This document shows, in pieces, positions 11,526-22,823 of a DNA stretch of 64,000 nt. The position numbers and the translations under genes are program-made. How positions within the stretch are numbered: position 1 is the stretch's first letter; every line of letters starts with the position of its first letter. The stretch spans positions 707,366 through 771,365 of the forward strand of contig NC_043743.1 in NCBI RefSeq assembly GCF_004337985.1. The letters run 5' to 3'. Below the pieces are notes generated by a model that saw nothing but the letters and a program-made list of their open reading frames with translations, did not search any database and was not told the DNA's origin. This stretch comes from Pyricularia pennisetigena (lineage: Eukaryota; Ascomycota; Sordariomycetes; Magnaporthales; Pyriculariaceae).

Positions 11526-13094
11526 ATGCACTTCAAGTTGATAGCCTCGTCGTGGGTCTCGCTTGCCCTCTTGGCTGCCGTTCAGGCTGCTTCGCAGACA
11601 TGCGACATTTTGAGGTCCCAGCAGGCTGGCATGCGTTGCCTGTTGAAGAATGATGGCAACTACAACACGGAGCAAGACCACTACTGGTGAGTCTGACACC
11701 CCCTTCCCCTCCACCCTGATTGTTATCTTTGCTGACACGATATACACAACAGGTCCACGGGCTGTGGCGCTCTCAAACCAGCCTGCATCCTGAAGCCAAA
11801 GAACGCGCAGGAGGTGTCGGTTATCATGCAGACTTTGCAGGCAAACAACGAGACGTTTGCCGTCAAGTCGGGCGGCCACAACCCAAACAACTACTTTGCA
11901 AGCGTCCAAGGCGGCCCTCTCATCTCGACCACGGACCTGAACCCTGAGGTCACATACAATGCCGAGGACAACACCGTCACCGTCGGCCCGGGAAACCGAT
12001 GGGACGACGTCATGAAGGCCCTCGACGGCAAGAACATCACCGTCGTCGGCGGCCGCGTCGGCAACGTGGGCGTCGGTGGCTACCTCCTCGGCGGCGGTCT
12101 CGGCTTCCTCAGCGCACAGTACGGCTGGGCGGCCAACTCTATCGTCGAGGCCGAGGTGGTGCTGGCCAACGGCACTATCGTCACGGCCTCAGAGACGGCC
12201 AACCCGCAGCTCCTCATGGCGCTCCGCGGCGGCGGCAACAACTTTGGCATCGTGACAAAGTTCGTCCTCAGGGCCTACCCGATCGGCCGGGTCTGGGGCG
12301 GCAACATGGTGTTTGGCGCGTCCAAGACGGATCTGATCCTGGAAGCCATCCGCGACTTTACCGAGAACTACGACAACCACCCCAAGGCCGGCATCATCGC
12401 GACGGCCGAGATAACGGCCCTCAACGCCGCCAGGATCTGGACGGTCTTCTTCTTCTACGACGGCGAGGCTCCGCCCGCCGGCGTCTTTGACAAGTTCACG
12501 GCCGCCAAGCCCACCATCAACAACTGCAAGTCCCGCTCGTATGCTGACCTTCTCTCTTTCAACAACTGGGTCGTGCTGCACGGGTCGCGCTACGTCATTG
12601 CCACCGAGACGACCCCCATGCCGTCGGCAGCCGACGGCCACCGTGTGCTGCGCTCTTACTACGACCACTGGTTCAAGACGTCGGAGCCGCGGGCCATCAC
12701 GCCCGGGAGCGTCGCGTCCGTGGCGTTCCAGCCCATCCCCAAGAGAATGGCGCGTATCGCGCGCGACAAGGGCGGCGACCTGATCGACCTCGACGACTCG
12801 ACGGACCAGCTCATCTTTGAGTTCAACTACTCGTACTGGTTCAGCTTGAGCGACAAGGCCGTCGCCGAGACGACGAACAAGCTGGTCGACGGCATGAAGA
12901 CGCTAATTGACGGCTACGTCGCCGACGGCACCCTGCCCGATGCCCACCGCCCGCTCTTCATGAACGACGTATACTACAACCAGGACTACTGGGGTCGCCT
13001 GCGGCCCGAGAAGAGGCAGCTCGCCGCCGACGTCCGCGCCCAGGTCGACCCGCAAAACATCTTTGCCGAGCGCACGGGCGGCATGAAGCTGTGA
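11526..13094 (+). CDS. Secreted FAD-linked oxidase (berberine bridge / 6-hydroxynicotine oxidase type)
   Basis: Oxidoreductase of the vanillyl-alcohol oxidase fold, oxidising an unknown small molecule with covalently held FAD and passing electrons to oxygen. The exons are 11526-11686 and 11753-13094, with a 66-base intron (GTGAGT..CAG), giving 500 residues. Residues 1-21 form a signal peptide (hydrophobic core WVSLALLAAVQA). The FAD-binding region contains SGGHN, with His96 as the expected covalent attachment site, and the glycine-rich GNVGVGGYLLGGG. At the place where bicovalent members have Cys, this protein has Val, so a single His link is expected. The C-terminus holds the BBE-like segment (YYNQDYWGRL and PQNIFAER). 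GC content is clearly higher than in the flanking DNA. Substrate is unknown. It has no biosynthetic partner nearby, so a cluster role is not supported. Confidence 0.92.
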
Positions 13095-13647
13095 GGGGGG
13101 GGGATTTCTCTTTTGAGACGTGTTCTTTCTGGTTTCTCCATTCTCCATACGCGAGCAGCTAGTCAGTTCGTGTGTTTATTGGGCGGTTTAGATACCAATG
13201 TTACACTAGACTTGTATGAAGGATTAATACAGTAATTTCTCTCGAAGATCTCAAATAGTTTGTTTTCTCCAGCAATGTACAGTAGTGGGTGTATGGCCGG
13301 CGGAACATGATTTGGTGACCCGAGTCGAAAAATTGGGGTTCTACAGGGCAGTACGTCGCCAACAGACAACATGCTCACTTGGGTAGTAGCATACAACGCA
13401 GTCGTGTCGTTTGTAGTAGCATTGGGCCATCGGCAGCAGTCCCGCATCGTTCTGGTTCGAAAGACCTGCCGATCAACAAACGTTATCTCTGACTCGAGTA
13501 GACAAGGACCACCAGGTAAGGATAAGGGGGTGTTGGTTTTTCTTGCGTCGTTGTGTTCGGCTGTCCTTCCGTGCCTGCCATCGTTATCCCAGGTACCCTG
13601 TCGTAAGTAGTAATTACATGGCCAACCTACATATAGGGTTTCTTGAC

Positions 13648-13667
13648 CAACTGCTTACCAGCAGTTG
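13648..13667. repeat. Perfect 8-base inverted repeat (stem-loop)
   Basis: The arms CAACTGCT and AGCAGTTG are separated by TACC. It lies alone between genes and I attach no function to it. Confidence 0.55.
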
Positions 13668-14307
13668 TATAGTTTTCGTAAAGTGGGCATGGCGTATGCA
13701 ATTCTTGGTATTTTGCGGGGGCATGCTTTGTCTGTTTGGTGAGACCCTCCCTCTCTCGTGGCCCCCAAACCAACTAAATACCAGATCCTTTGTTGCCCCT
13801 ATATCGACACTGATACGGGGGAATACGGAGTTATACACCAGCGGGGTTGAATGGAGGTTCTGCCGGTTGTCATCAGCCAGCGTTTGAGGGGGTGGCAGGG
13901 TTGGTAACCTGGTAGTGTTGGATGTTTGAATTTATCCCCATTGCCTATTTATTTGTTTCCCCTTTCGCCAAGATTCTTTCGCTGAATGGTGTTCAGACGC
14001 GTCGCGGTGGTTTAGGTGGCAGATACCGAACCGGAGGCCAAGAAATTGCAGCTCTGGTTTACAGTTGTCGTGAAATCAAGGTTGGTTTACCCTTTGCCAA
14101 GGGTTTCAAGGGTGGTGGTAATATGCAGTTTAGTTCAATCAACTCAATTAACTATAATTCTTCTTTTGCAGTGCCGGGCCGAGAGTCAAGCAATGGGGGG
14201 AGGAAACAAGCGGAAGGTACCGCGATTGAGCGACTGGGGGGTTTGTAAGTCCGAGCCGAGGGTTAGGGTTAAACACGCTCTTGCCACCATCAGGACCCAC
14301 CAATTTA

Positions 14308-14339
14308 ACGCGTCAAATCACCAATCCGTATAAACGCGT
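14308..14339. promoter_or_regulatory. Two ACGCGT boxes (MBF-type) upstream of the acidic protein gene
   Basis: ACGCGT occurs at 14308-14313 and 14334-14339, 200-230 bases before the ATG at 14540. In yeasts this hexamer is the MluI cell-cycle box bound by MBF at G1/S genes. A third copy occurs near 13996. The spacing suggests a real element, but its function in this organism is inference. Confidence 0.4.
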
Positions 14340-14539
14340 CCAATTCCCCCACCGTGTTCCAGATCACCTTCCCCAAAAACCACTTTATACAAGCTACTCG
14401 CTCCCCCCATCTCATCCATCTCCAAGCCCGTTCCATCATCAGCATGTCTTAACATCAATACCACAAAAACCACACCACTGAATGAATCCAAACCAATTTC
14501 TTCTGTGTCCAACCCAGTTAACAAACAGTTTTCTCAACA

Positions 14540-15317
14540 ATGTTCGCCATCATGCCATCATATCCAGTCTTCAACGACTTTTCATACCAGCCGACGCGGC
14601 CGTCGCCGCTGTCGTCATCCTCCCCGATCCGCGCATCGTCGCCACCGCCCGCACACCGGAGCCCCTGCGACCACAACCGGAGGCGCCAGGTTCAGTCGTC
14701 GCCTGTCCAGCCGCCGTCGTCGAAATTCAGGTTCTCGGCGCGTCCGGCGCGTCCGAACCCCGTCGTCAGGAACCGCGAGGCTGCGCAGCAGAGCAGGAGG
14801 AGATTGTTTCTCAATGGCGTGCAGCAGAGGGCCGATGATCATCGGTGGGAGAGGCGGGGTGTCGAGCACAAGGTAAGCCTGGGCGAATTCAGGGGGTGAA
14901 AAGGGGCAAGGGAGGCTTGGGCAATTGGCTGACATTCTCTATGGGTGCTTATAGGTGCTGAGCACAGAGTGGTTCAACGAGACGCAGGCAAGGCAGCAGG
15001 CAAAGCTGATGGACCCGGATAGTCTATTGACCGAGGAGGACATTGAAGATGCCGAACGACTAGAAGAGGAGCGTCGGAGCAGCTACGCAGAAATCCCCGA
15101 CGACCTGATGATGGATTCCATGATGGAGGACGAGCACGAGTTTGAGGCGTTAGTATCAAACGTGCAACAACACCAAGTTCCATCCAGTGGGACGACACGC
15201 CCGGACTCACCCCATCTTTCGGACGACGAGGATTATGATTCCTTATTTATGGACTTTCTGTCTACCCAAAATCAAGAAATAGCGCCAGCCTCGTCTGGTG
15301 ACGTCGAAATGTCATAA
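14540..15317 (+). CDS. Hypothetical protein, basic N-terminal half and acidic C-terminal half
   Basis: I recognise no family. The exons are 14540-14872 and 14955-15317, with an 82-base intron (GTAAGC..TAG), giving 231 residues. Residues 1-60 are Ser/Pro-rich. Residues about 75-110 are strongly basic (SARPARPNPVVRNREAAQQS and following). Residues 112-165 look helical and acidic (WFNETQARQQAKLMDPDSLL). The C-terminus is acidic with a DDEDYDSLF motif. This pattern fits a nuclear regulatory or adaptor protein without enzymatic activity. The intron is phase 0 and the join is clean. Upstream ACGCGT boxes hint at cell-cycle-linked expression. It converges on PEX19 with only 176 bases between the stops. 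Confidence 0.75.
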
Positions 15318-15493
15318 CTAGATGCAAATCTTGGCATATATGTACAAATAACTGGATGGCATTCTAGGGTGACGGGATTGGGTTATGGCGTTTGGAGCGA
15401 ACTTTGGCTTTGGCGTTGGAACATGTTGTCATTTTGTCTCTTTTTTTTTTTCGCCAGTCATGTCTATATATAGATTTTTGGCATTGGTGTTCA

Positions 15494-16722
15494 CTATTGT
15501 GGCGTACAGGCCTCTGGGTCTGGTGCACCAAGCGCCTCCTGGGCAGATGGCATATCACCCACCAAATCAGAAGGCGGGGAGCCAGTAGCTTGCATCTGAT
15601 AGGGGGTTAGCAAATGTTTTCGAATAAGTATGCACCAGTTGCAGGCTCACCTTTTGCATTCTGTCCACAATATACTCCCGGTCTGCCGCGTTCGAGTCCA
15701 AGTACGTCGGCTCTTCAAACTTGACAACCATCTCGGAAACTAGCCGCTGCTGCTCCTCGTATCTCTTCAGGTCTTCAGCCGACGTCTTGTCCTTGTTCTT
15801 CTCCAGCCATTCGGGGAACTTGTCATGGAGTTCCTTCATGGGCTCGTAGAGGATCTCCTTGTTAGTGAGCTGCTCCATCATACCGAGCAACATTTTGGAA
15901 AATTCCTCCTCGCCACCCTCGCCGCCCAGCCCGGCGCCGGCTCCGCCCGCCTGCATTTGCTTGAGCAGCTCGGCCATAAAATCGTCCTCAGCGTTCGAAT
16001 CGGCAGTTGCTGCGGCAGTGGCGGAGTCCCCTGACGCTTGCATCCGCTCCATAGTCCTACGGATGTTGTCCTGGAAAGAGGAGCTGCTGGCGGGCGGAGG
16101 TGCGCCCGCAGACGGCTTGGAGCTCTCATCTGCGGCGGCGGCGGCACCTAACTCTTTGAATATGCTTTCAAACTGAGCTTGCATCTCCGGCTACATGTGT
16201 TTGAGGCTGGTCAGCAGACTGGCCACTTCCTCGCGAATCAAATTCTTTGACCCACAGAGCTCCCCATATCGCCCAGCATTTCTGCCATACCGGCCTGCAG
16301 CTGCTTGGCAAACTCATCCTCGTCAAACTCGTCGGCGGCGTCTGCGGCTGGAGGTTTGCTTGTCGGCAGCGGAGGCGCCGTGCTTGGTTCGCTCGGGCCA
16401 GGCGCCGAAACATGGGGCGTCTTTGGCGGGTTGAGCTTTACTGCCGAGAACTCATCCAGCATATCTGAAGAAAAAAAAAAGGAATGTCACATGTCATTAT
16501 AAAAGTTCCCCACTCGTACGAAAAAAAACAAAACATTTAGCTGCGCTACTACATGCCGTCCAAATCGTCGAGATCGTCTTCGTCCGGGTCCGGAACATCC
16601 TCGACAACATCTGCCACTTTGGGAGCCTCAGGTGCCGCCGTTGTGGGCTCACTTGCAGTCGCCGCGGCCGCCGTGACCGGGGGCTCCTTTTTCGGTGCTG
16701 CGTCCTCGGGCCTGTCCGCCAT
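15494..16722 (-). CDS. pex19: Peroxisomal membrane protein import receptor PEX19
   Basis: Cytosolic chaperone and import receptor for peroxisomal membrane proteins, docking on PEX3. The exons on the minus strand are 16722-16557, 16464-16256, 16190-15651 and 15595-15494, giving 338 residues. The N-terminus has the acidic PEX3-binding type motif DLDDLDDMLDEF, which is only restored if intron 1 is spliced at GC (GCATGT..TTCAG, 16556-16465). The C-terminal domain contains MQAQFESIFKELG and TNKEILYEPMKELHDKFPEW. The protein ends in CTPQ, a CaaX farnesylation box, as in other PEX19 proteins. Exon 4 would be missed by simple frame reading. The start at 16722 (MADRPEDA) is chosen because upstream in-frame codons (MEFFQL at 16854) add a non-conserved extension. 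Confidence 0.93.
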
Positions 16723-17725
16723 GACCCTGGTCTTGTGCCGAGTTTTGCTGGTGGTGTCCTTGTTATTAGTAAGAGTATGCCGTCTTGAGCTGGAGAGAGA
16801 AAAAAAATCCCCCGGATACTCTGACGTTGATGCAGGAAGCTGGAAAAACTCCAAGTATCGGCAACCGGCTAGGGAAGCTAGGTCAGATGATCAGGCTCAG
16901 CCGTTCGTCTGAGCGCATGCAATCGCGCGCACATGTGGAGTATGCGACGCGATCGATACTAATGCAGTGTAAAGTAGCTTGGTGAAAGGCCACACACCTG
17001 TCTTTGTGTGTTTCTTTTTGTTTCGCAGTATGTCCAAGGAAAACAGCCAGATGGAAAGACCCAAGGGGAGAAAAAGAATGTAAACAGGACTGGCAAATGG
17101 CATCTCCAGACAAAACGGCCTGGCCAAGTATGATGTGGCCGAGGTCCTTTGATCCACCCCTCCACCAGCGTTACCCCGTCCCTGGATTTGGAGAGCGGTT
17201 GCTGAGCTTCTCAATGCACGCGTAAAGGCATGCCCCGCACTTAAAGTTCGCCGCGTGGGCGTTGGGCGGACGTCCCAAATTAATATGGGTCGTTTTTACA
17301 AGAGATATATTTTTATTGGTTAAACTTGCGACCGCCGGCAGCAACCCGCAAGACTGCTTCTGCTGTCCGCTAGAACTGATTGGGACCGTTAATCAGCTAC
17401 TTCGACAAGAACCGACCCCGTTCCGTCCCATCTCCTAACCCCAGTGCACAAGGAAAAAAAAACGCTGGCTCCGACGCGCGCAAAGCTCCGGTGCGCGATA
17501 ACTGCTGCTAATCACTTATCACCTCGCCCGCATTAAACCTCTGTCAAGGTTTCTGGTCACATCTTCACTGGCGGACCATACAGTCCGTAGCCGCCTCTTT
17601 CGTATCCCCGGACACAACCCTGCCTCGTCCTGGCTGTCATAAATCGGACGTCCGATATCCCAAAACTGCTGTCGCGTAACCTACCTACACACTCAGTCTA
17701 GCCAGATACTTGCACCACCGTGACC
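16723..17725. promoter_or_regulatory. Divergent intergenic region between PEX19 and UBC9
   Basis: One kilobase separates the two divergent start codons and probably holds both promoters and 5' untranslated regions. The minus-strand open frames here (for example from 17214) show no recognisable content. Confidence 0.4.
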
Positions 17726-18436
17726 ATGTCTCTCAGCCAGAACCGGTTGCAGGAGGAGCGGTTAGTGCTGCCCCCTCCCATGCGCACTTGTTAACGCAGC
17801 CTTGCTAACCTTTTACCTGACCTGGACAGCAAGCAATGGCGCAAGGACCACCCTTTTGGTTTCTACGCAAAGCCGCAACGGACGGAAAACGGCACTCTAG
17901 ACCTCAAGGTGTGGGAGTGTGGCATTCCCGGCAAGGAAAAGACAATATGGGAGGGTGGGCTGTTCAAGATGACCATCACGTTCCCAGAGGGTCAGTTTAC
18001 AGATGCTCGGTTGTATCCGTGGTGTGCTTGAAGTGAGCCAGATCGCTAACTCGATTGCACTTGATGCCGACAGAGTACCCAACCAAGCCACCCAAATGTA
18101 TGTCAAAAGGACGGACCCGGAGGTTCTGCTGCCGCGGCTTTTCACACCAGATATTAAATACTAACGGCACCCGATAATTTAGGTAAATTCGTGCCGCCGC
18201 TGTTTCACCCCAACGTCTACCCGTCAGGCACTGTATGCCTGTCCATTCTGAACGAGGAGGAGGCGTGGAAACCCTCAATCACCGTCAAGCAGATCCTCAT
18301 CGGCGTTCAGGATTTGCTGAACGACCCGAACCCCGAGTCTCCAGCTCAAGCCGACGCCTACAACCTATTCAAAAAGGACAAGGTTGAGTACGAGAAGAGG
18401 ATCAAGAGGGTCGTCAGAGAGAACCCAGCTCCTTGA
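17726..18436 (+). CDS. ubc9: SUMO-conjugating enzyme E2 UBC9
   Basis: E2 enzyme that takes SUMO from the Aos1-Uba2 E1 and transfers it to lysines of target proteins, mainly in the nucleus. Four exons (17726-17760, 17830-17990, 18074-18097, 18183-18436) give 157 residues, the family length. The third exon is only 24 bases. The catalytic cysteine is Cys92 in [15 protein letters not shown], and [11 protein letters not shown] and PTKPPKCKFVPPLF are the typical N-terminal and core segments. All introns are GT..AG of 69-85 bases. Each junction restores an expected codon (Arg12, Glu66, Cys74). The C-terminal helix ends in VVRENPAP. Identification is secure. Confidence 0.97.
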
Positions 18437-19717
18437 GCCAAGATCGAGCTGGCTCTCTTCGAGAGCAAACTCGAGCTCGGAATACAGAATACGAAAAAAG
18501 AAAAAAAAAAGACGAAAGCGAGATTGCTGGAATTGTGATATGGATTTCTACAGCGGCGTTCCGGAATACCAATGACAGGGCAGGGCAAGTTGAGGCATTC
18601 TCTGCACTTGTCCATTTAAAAGGAGGAAAAGATGAGACTAATGGACTGTTGACTATGGACTTTGACCGTTTATGAGATTGCCAGCATCAGCCAAGAGCTG
18701 GTCCGTTCGTCAACTGGTTGTGTGAGAACGGCGACTGATTTGGTTGAGTGGGATGACTCCCACGAAGTTGAAGAGAGCCACTTTCAAGGTTGCGACAAGA
18801 TATGCATGGATGGGGGCTTTGGCGGATGATATAGCATTGTAACCGGGATTGCAGAATCGTTGAATTCCCACACCATTTAGGTAGACTTGGAAAAAACACC
18901 AAAGTCACAAAAAGTGGCAAGGGGTAAGAAGAACAAACACAGCAAGTCGAAATATAACAATATACCAACCAAAAAGATTTTGTGGAGATGAGGCAAAAGT
19001 ATGTGTCAAATTGCTTTGGCCAAGTCGATTCTCGGCGTCCCTCTACGACGATAGTAAAGCTCTTTTACAAGATACATTTTTGCCATCGGTCTTATCAGTC
19101 GATTTTATGTAATGGACATGCCCCGCGGCCAATCGGCCGGAGAACCGACATCGGCCAGGTACCAAATAGATGAGCAAGACCAAAAAAAGAGTTTCTCGCC
19201 AGCCCATGCCCTCAACAATGCGCAAAGATAAACCTCTTCCAGTAGTAAGGGTAATTACGGGAAAACAAATGAAAATGAAACGGCTAGCAACCTTGCAGAG
19301 CTCCCTGCATCGGCCATTCTGCTTGCATAGTGTACTCCAGAAAAAGCTCCCGTCTCCAAGTGGGTGGCCATTGAACCGGGGTCTTTTTGAGCCTATGACT
19401 CTTACCCTTCCCCAGTTCTTTTTGATAGCGCCTGGAGGAGTGAGGCAAGGTAGCTTTCCGGGCTTGTAGAAATAAAGACTATCCCTCTTCGACACTGACG
19501 TGTCTGGACTCAATCGTACCTGTTGTTCCCCTTTCCCTTTTCCCATTCACAGACTTCTTTCCCACAAGTCATTGCGGGCGTTTCCAAGACACAAAATAAC
19601 TGCGCGCTGTTTTGCGAGCAGCGTTATTAGCCATTGTCATCACCAATTGGAACTACCCCAACTTCTATACAACCACCACCAAAAACTTTTTTTTTTAAAA
19701 AAAAAAGCGCCGTCACA
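18437..19717. other. Intergenic region between UBC9 and asparagine synthetase
   Basis: No supportable gene in 1.3 kb. The last part is the asparagine synthetase promoter and leader. Just before its ATG lies a T8-A10 block (19689-19706). A TGACTCT near 19394 resembles, but does not match, the Gcn4/CPC1 site TGACTCA. Confidence 0.4.
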
Positions 19718-22145
19718 ATGTGTGGCATCTTCGCCTGCCACGCGTGAGTCTTTTTCCAAAAATTCACCCATGAGAGGGAATTCAAGCAAGGAACCAAGCA
19801 ATTGCACAGCCGCGACCATTCGCGACTTGTTGTTGTTGCTGCTGCTGCTGCCCTGCTGCCTTGCCATAGTCGTCCGCGACAAACCCCCTCCAAAAGTCAA
19901 CAAACACCCCTCTCCTTCGGACCTGAACTGACGAGTACGGAAAACCTCTGGCGCAGACACCCAGATGTGCAAAAATTCAAGCCCACGGCCCTCCGGCTCG
20001 CAAAAGCGTACGTCTTGGAACCCATTGGCGGAGAAAGAGGACAGCGTGGACGAGTAGGGACGATCCTTGAGTTTTGGCGATTGACTTGTTATCTGTGCAT
20101 TGCAGGATCCGACATCGGGGTCCCGATTGGAGTACGTCTTGGCCTGAGTCACTTGCGCGCGATAAGCGGACGATGACCCTCCGGCACGGGTGCTTGCGCT
20201 GCTCGTTTATAAGTGCTTTTACTAATATCTTTTTTCGGTTGTTACGATAGGTGGAAGCGTGACTTGCAACCAGACGATATTATGCCATGAGCGCCTCAGT
20301 ATTGTTGGTGTTGGTACGTGTGCGCTTTTGGATTGTTGGCGCTTTGCGTGGCTACCAAGATTAAAAAAAAACTGACACCAGAATAGAGAGCGGTGCCCAA
20401 CCCCTTACCAACGAGGATGAGAGCATCATTCTGGCCGTCAATGGCGAGATCTACAACCACAGGCTGATCCGCAAAAGCTTGAAGACCCCATACCACTTCA
20501 AGACAACGTCTGACTGCGAGGTTATCATCCCTCTGGTAAGTTGCGCATCGCATTGTTCCAATTCGCCACTTTTGGACCAGCAGCTGCTTCAGGAAATGGT
20601 CGAATATCCAGCTGACGTGACAACCGCACTAGTATATGGAATATGGCCTCGATGCGCCCAAGCACCTCGATGGCATGTTCTCATTTGTTCTGTACGACAA
20701 GAAGCAGAACCGCACGATAGCTGCCCGAGACCCCATCGGAGTTACGACCTTTTACCAGGGCTGGTCGTCAAAAGAGCCGGGCGCGGTTTACTTTGGATCC
20801 GAGCTCAAGTGCCTCTACCAAGTTTGCGACAAGATCGAGGCGTTCCCTCCCGGCCACATCTATGACAGCTTGACGGGCGAGAGGACGCGCTACTTTCAAC
20901 CGACATGGTGGGACCCCAAGAGGATCCCGGATGCACCACTCGATCTCACAAAGCTGCGTGAGGCGTTGGAGAAGTCGGTCAGGAAACGCCTGATGGCCGA
21001 GGTACCGTACGGTGTTCTTCTGTCAGGTGGTCTGGACTCGAGTCTGGTTGCATCGATCGCTCAGCGTGAGACAAAGCGTTTGAAGAAACTTGCGATCGAG
21101 GCTGGTCTCCAGGACTTGCCTGCTGAGCCGACAGAGAACCATGACCAGGGCGAGGGGCTTGTGGGAATTGACGACGAGAACAAGTTGTCAACCATGACTT
21201 ACCTTCCACAGCTCAACTCATTTTCGATTGGTCTGCCAGGCTCGCCCGACAACAAGGCAGCCCTTGAGGTGGCCAAGTTCCTGGGCACCAAGCACCACGT
21301 CATGACATTCACAATCGAGGATGGTCTCAACGCCCTTTCGGATGTCATCTACCACCTGGAGTCGTACGACGTGACCACGATCCGAGCCTCAACCCCCATG
21401 TACTTGCTTTCTCGTAAGATCAAGGCCATGGGTATCAAGATGGTTTTGAGCGGCGAGGGAAGCGACGAGGCGTTTGGTGGCTACTTGTACTTCCACAACG
21501 CCCCTGACAAGGAGGCTTTCCACGAAGAGACCGTCCGCCGCGTCAAGAACTTGCACCTCTCCGACTGCTTGCGTGCCAACAAGTCGACCTCGGCCTGGGG
21601 ATTGGAGGCCCGTGTGCCGTTCCTCGACAAGGAGTTCCTTGAGCTGGCCATGAACATTGATCCCAAGGAGAAGATGATCACCAAGGATCGTATCGAAAAG
21701 TACATTGTCCGCAAGGCGTTCGACACGTCTGACGACCCCAACGCGGAGCCCTACCTCCCAGATAACATCCTTTGGCGCCAGAAGGAGCAGTTCTCAGACG
21801 GTGTGGGCTACGGCTGGATCGACGCGCTCAAGGACAATGCCGAGATCCAAGTGACGGACGAGATGATGAAGAACCCCAAGCCCGAGTGGGGAGACGACAT
21901 CCCAGACACCAAGGAGGCGTACTGGTACAGGTGCATGTTTGACGAGCATTTCCCGCCTCACTGCGCCTCAACTGTGGAGCGCTGGACCCCGACGTGGTCT
22001 AACCAGACCGATCCCAGTGGGAGGTGAGTTAAGCCGTACCTTGCTAGTTTTAACATGGCCAGCAGCCTTGGTTGATACTGACGAATTTATTTTTGACAGA
22101 GCCATCGCGGTCCATGCTGCCAAGTATGACCACATCAACGAGTAA
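19718..22145 (+). CDS. asn2: Asparagine synthetase (glutamine-hydrolysing)
   Basis: Class B asparagine synthetase: makes Asn from Asp, ATP and glutamine in the cytosol. Seven exons (19718-19743, 19957-20007, 20106-20131, 20251-20313, 20387-20535, 20633-22023, 22100-22145) give 583 residues. The N-terminal Cys2 (MCGIFACHA) is the glutaminase nucleophile, followed by [16 protein letters not shown] and [10 protein letters not shown]. The synthetase domain has the PP-loop SGGLDSS starting at about residue 236 and [16 protein letters not shown]. Three of the first four exons are 26-63 bases, so the glutaminase domain is easily missed by simple frame reading. The last exon codes 15 residues ending in KYDHINE. 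A perfect TGAGTCA lies in intron 3 (20145-20151), a possible cross-pathway control site. Confidence 0.96.
20145..20151. promoter_or_regulatory. TGAGTCA (Gcn4/CPC1-type site) inside asparagine synthetase intron 3
   Basis: A perfect TGA(C/G)TCA palindrome, the core site of the Gcn4/CPC1/CpcA bZIP activators that control amino acid genes. It lies inside the gene, about 430 bases after the ATG. One 7-base match can arise by chance, so activity is inference. Confidence 0.3.
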
Positions 22146-22823
22146 TGGAAGTACCAATTGACAAGGAGGGGAAAATTTCAGGGCGCTTAGAGTAGATGGA
22201 TGTTAATAGATCTCAGACATTGGAATGCTGTAAGGTTTGGTAGAGGTCGTGCAACATTCGTGCCAGAAGTTGTGATGGTGACTTGAAAACCAGTGTCCCA
22301 GGCAAGGGAGATGCATAAAAGAATTGCACCCGACAGAGGCGACAGATATGTCCGTTTGCGATTTTGCGATGGAGCAATTACAAAGTATTACCCCTACATG
22401 TCTTTACATACAAAAAATCAACAAAGTGGAGGATTTTCCTCTGCCTGAGACTCTTGAGTTGGTTGCTGGCATAAACCGTTTGATGCGCGACGTCACCTGA
22501 TCCTCAGAAACACGTGGGTCGCTCAGTGGTCCCTGCATCCAGCTGCTTTTCAATGCGCAGAAATTGACTGCCCAAACAGAGAAGCTCAATTGGGCCGGTT
22601 TTGACCGAGCGTCCCCGTTGCTGAATCCACCCGACTTCCCGAAGCAGTACCCTTTGGAGCATCGCTGCCACCTCAACAATTTTAACTATCCCTCCGGCGC
22701 CTGTTTGAAAGACCCATCTCCAGTTCGAACTCTTTCTGATATTTCTGCCATCCGACTTTGCATCATCACACAAGATCCATTTTCCCCGTCTTCTAGGTCA
22801 ATTCCCCGTCACACACCATCAAG
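22146..22823. other. Intergenic region between asparagine synthetase and porin
   Basis: No supportable gene in 678 bases. It must hold the asparagine synthetase 3' end and the porin promoter. Confidence 0.4.

Larger units (their letters stand above)
13095..14539. other. Intergenic region between the FAD oxidase and the acidic protein
   Basis: No supportable gene in 1.4 kb. It holds an inverted repeat at 13648-13667, a telomere-like TTAGGGTT motif near 14262 and two ACGCGT boxes close to the next gene. Confidence 0.4.

Noticed and set aside
12189..12668. Minus-strand 159-codon frame inside the FAD oxidase
   Set aside because: Reverse shadow of a GC-rich gene with C-ending codons; no recognisable content.
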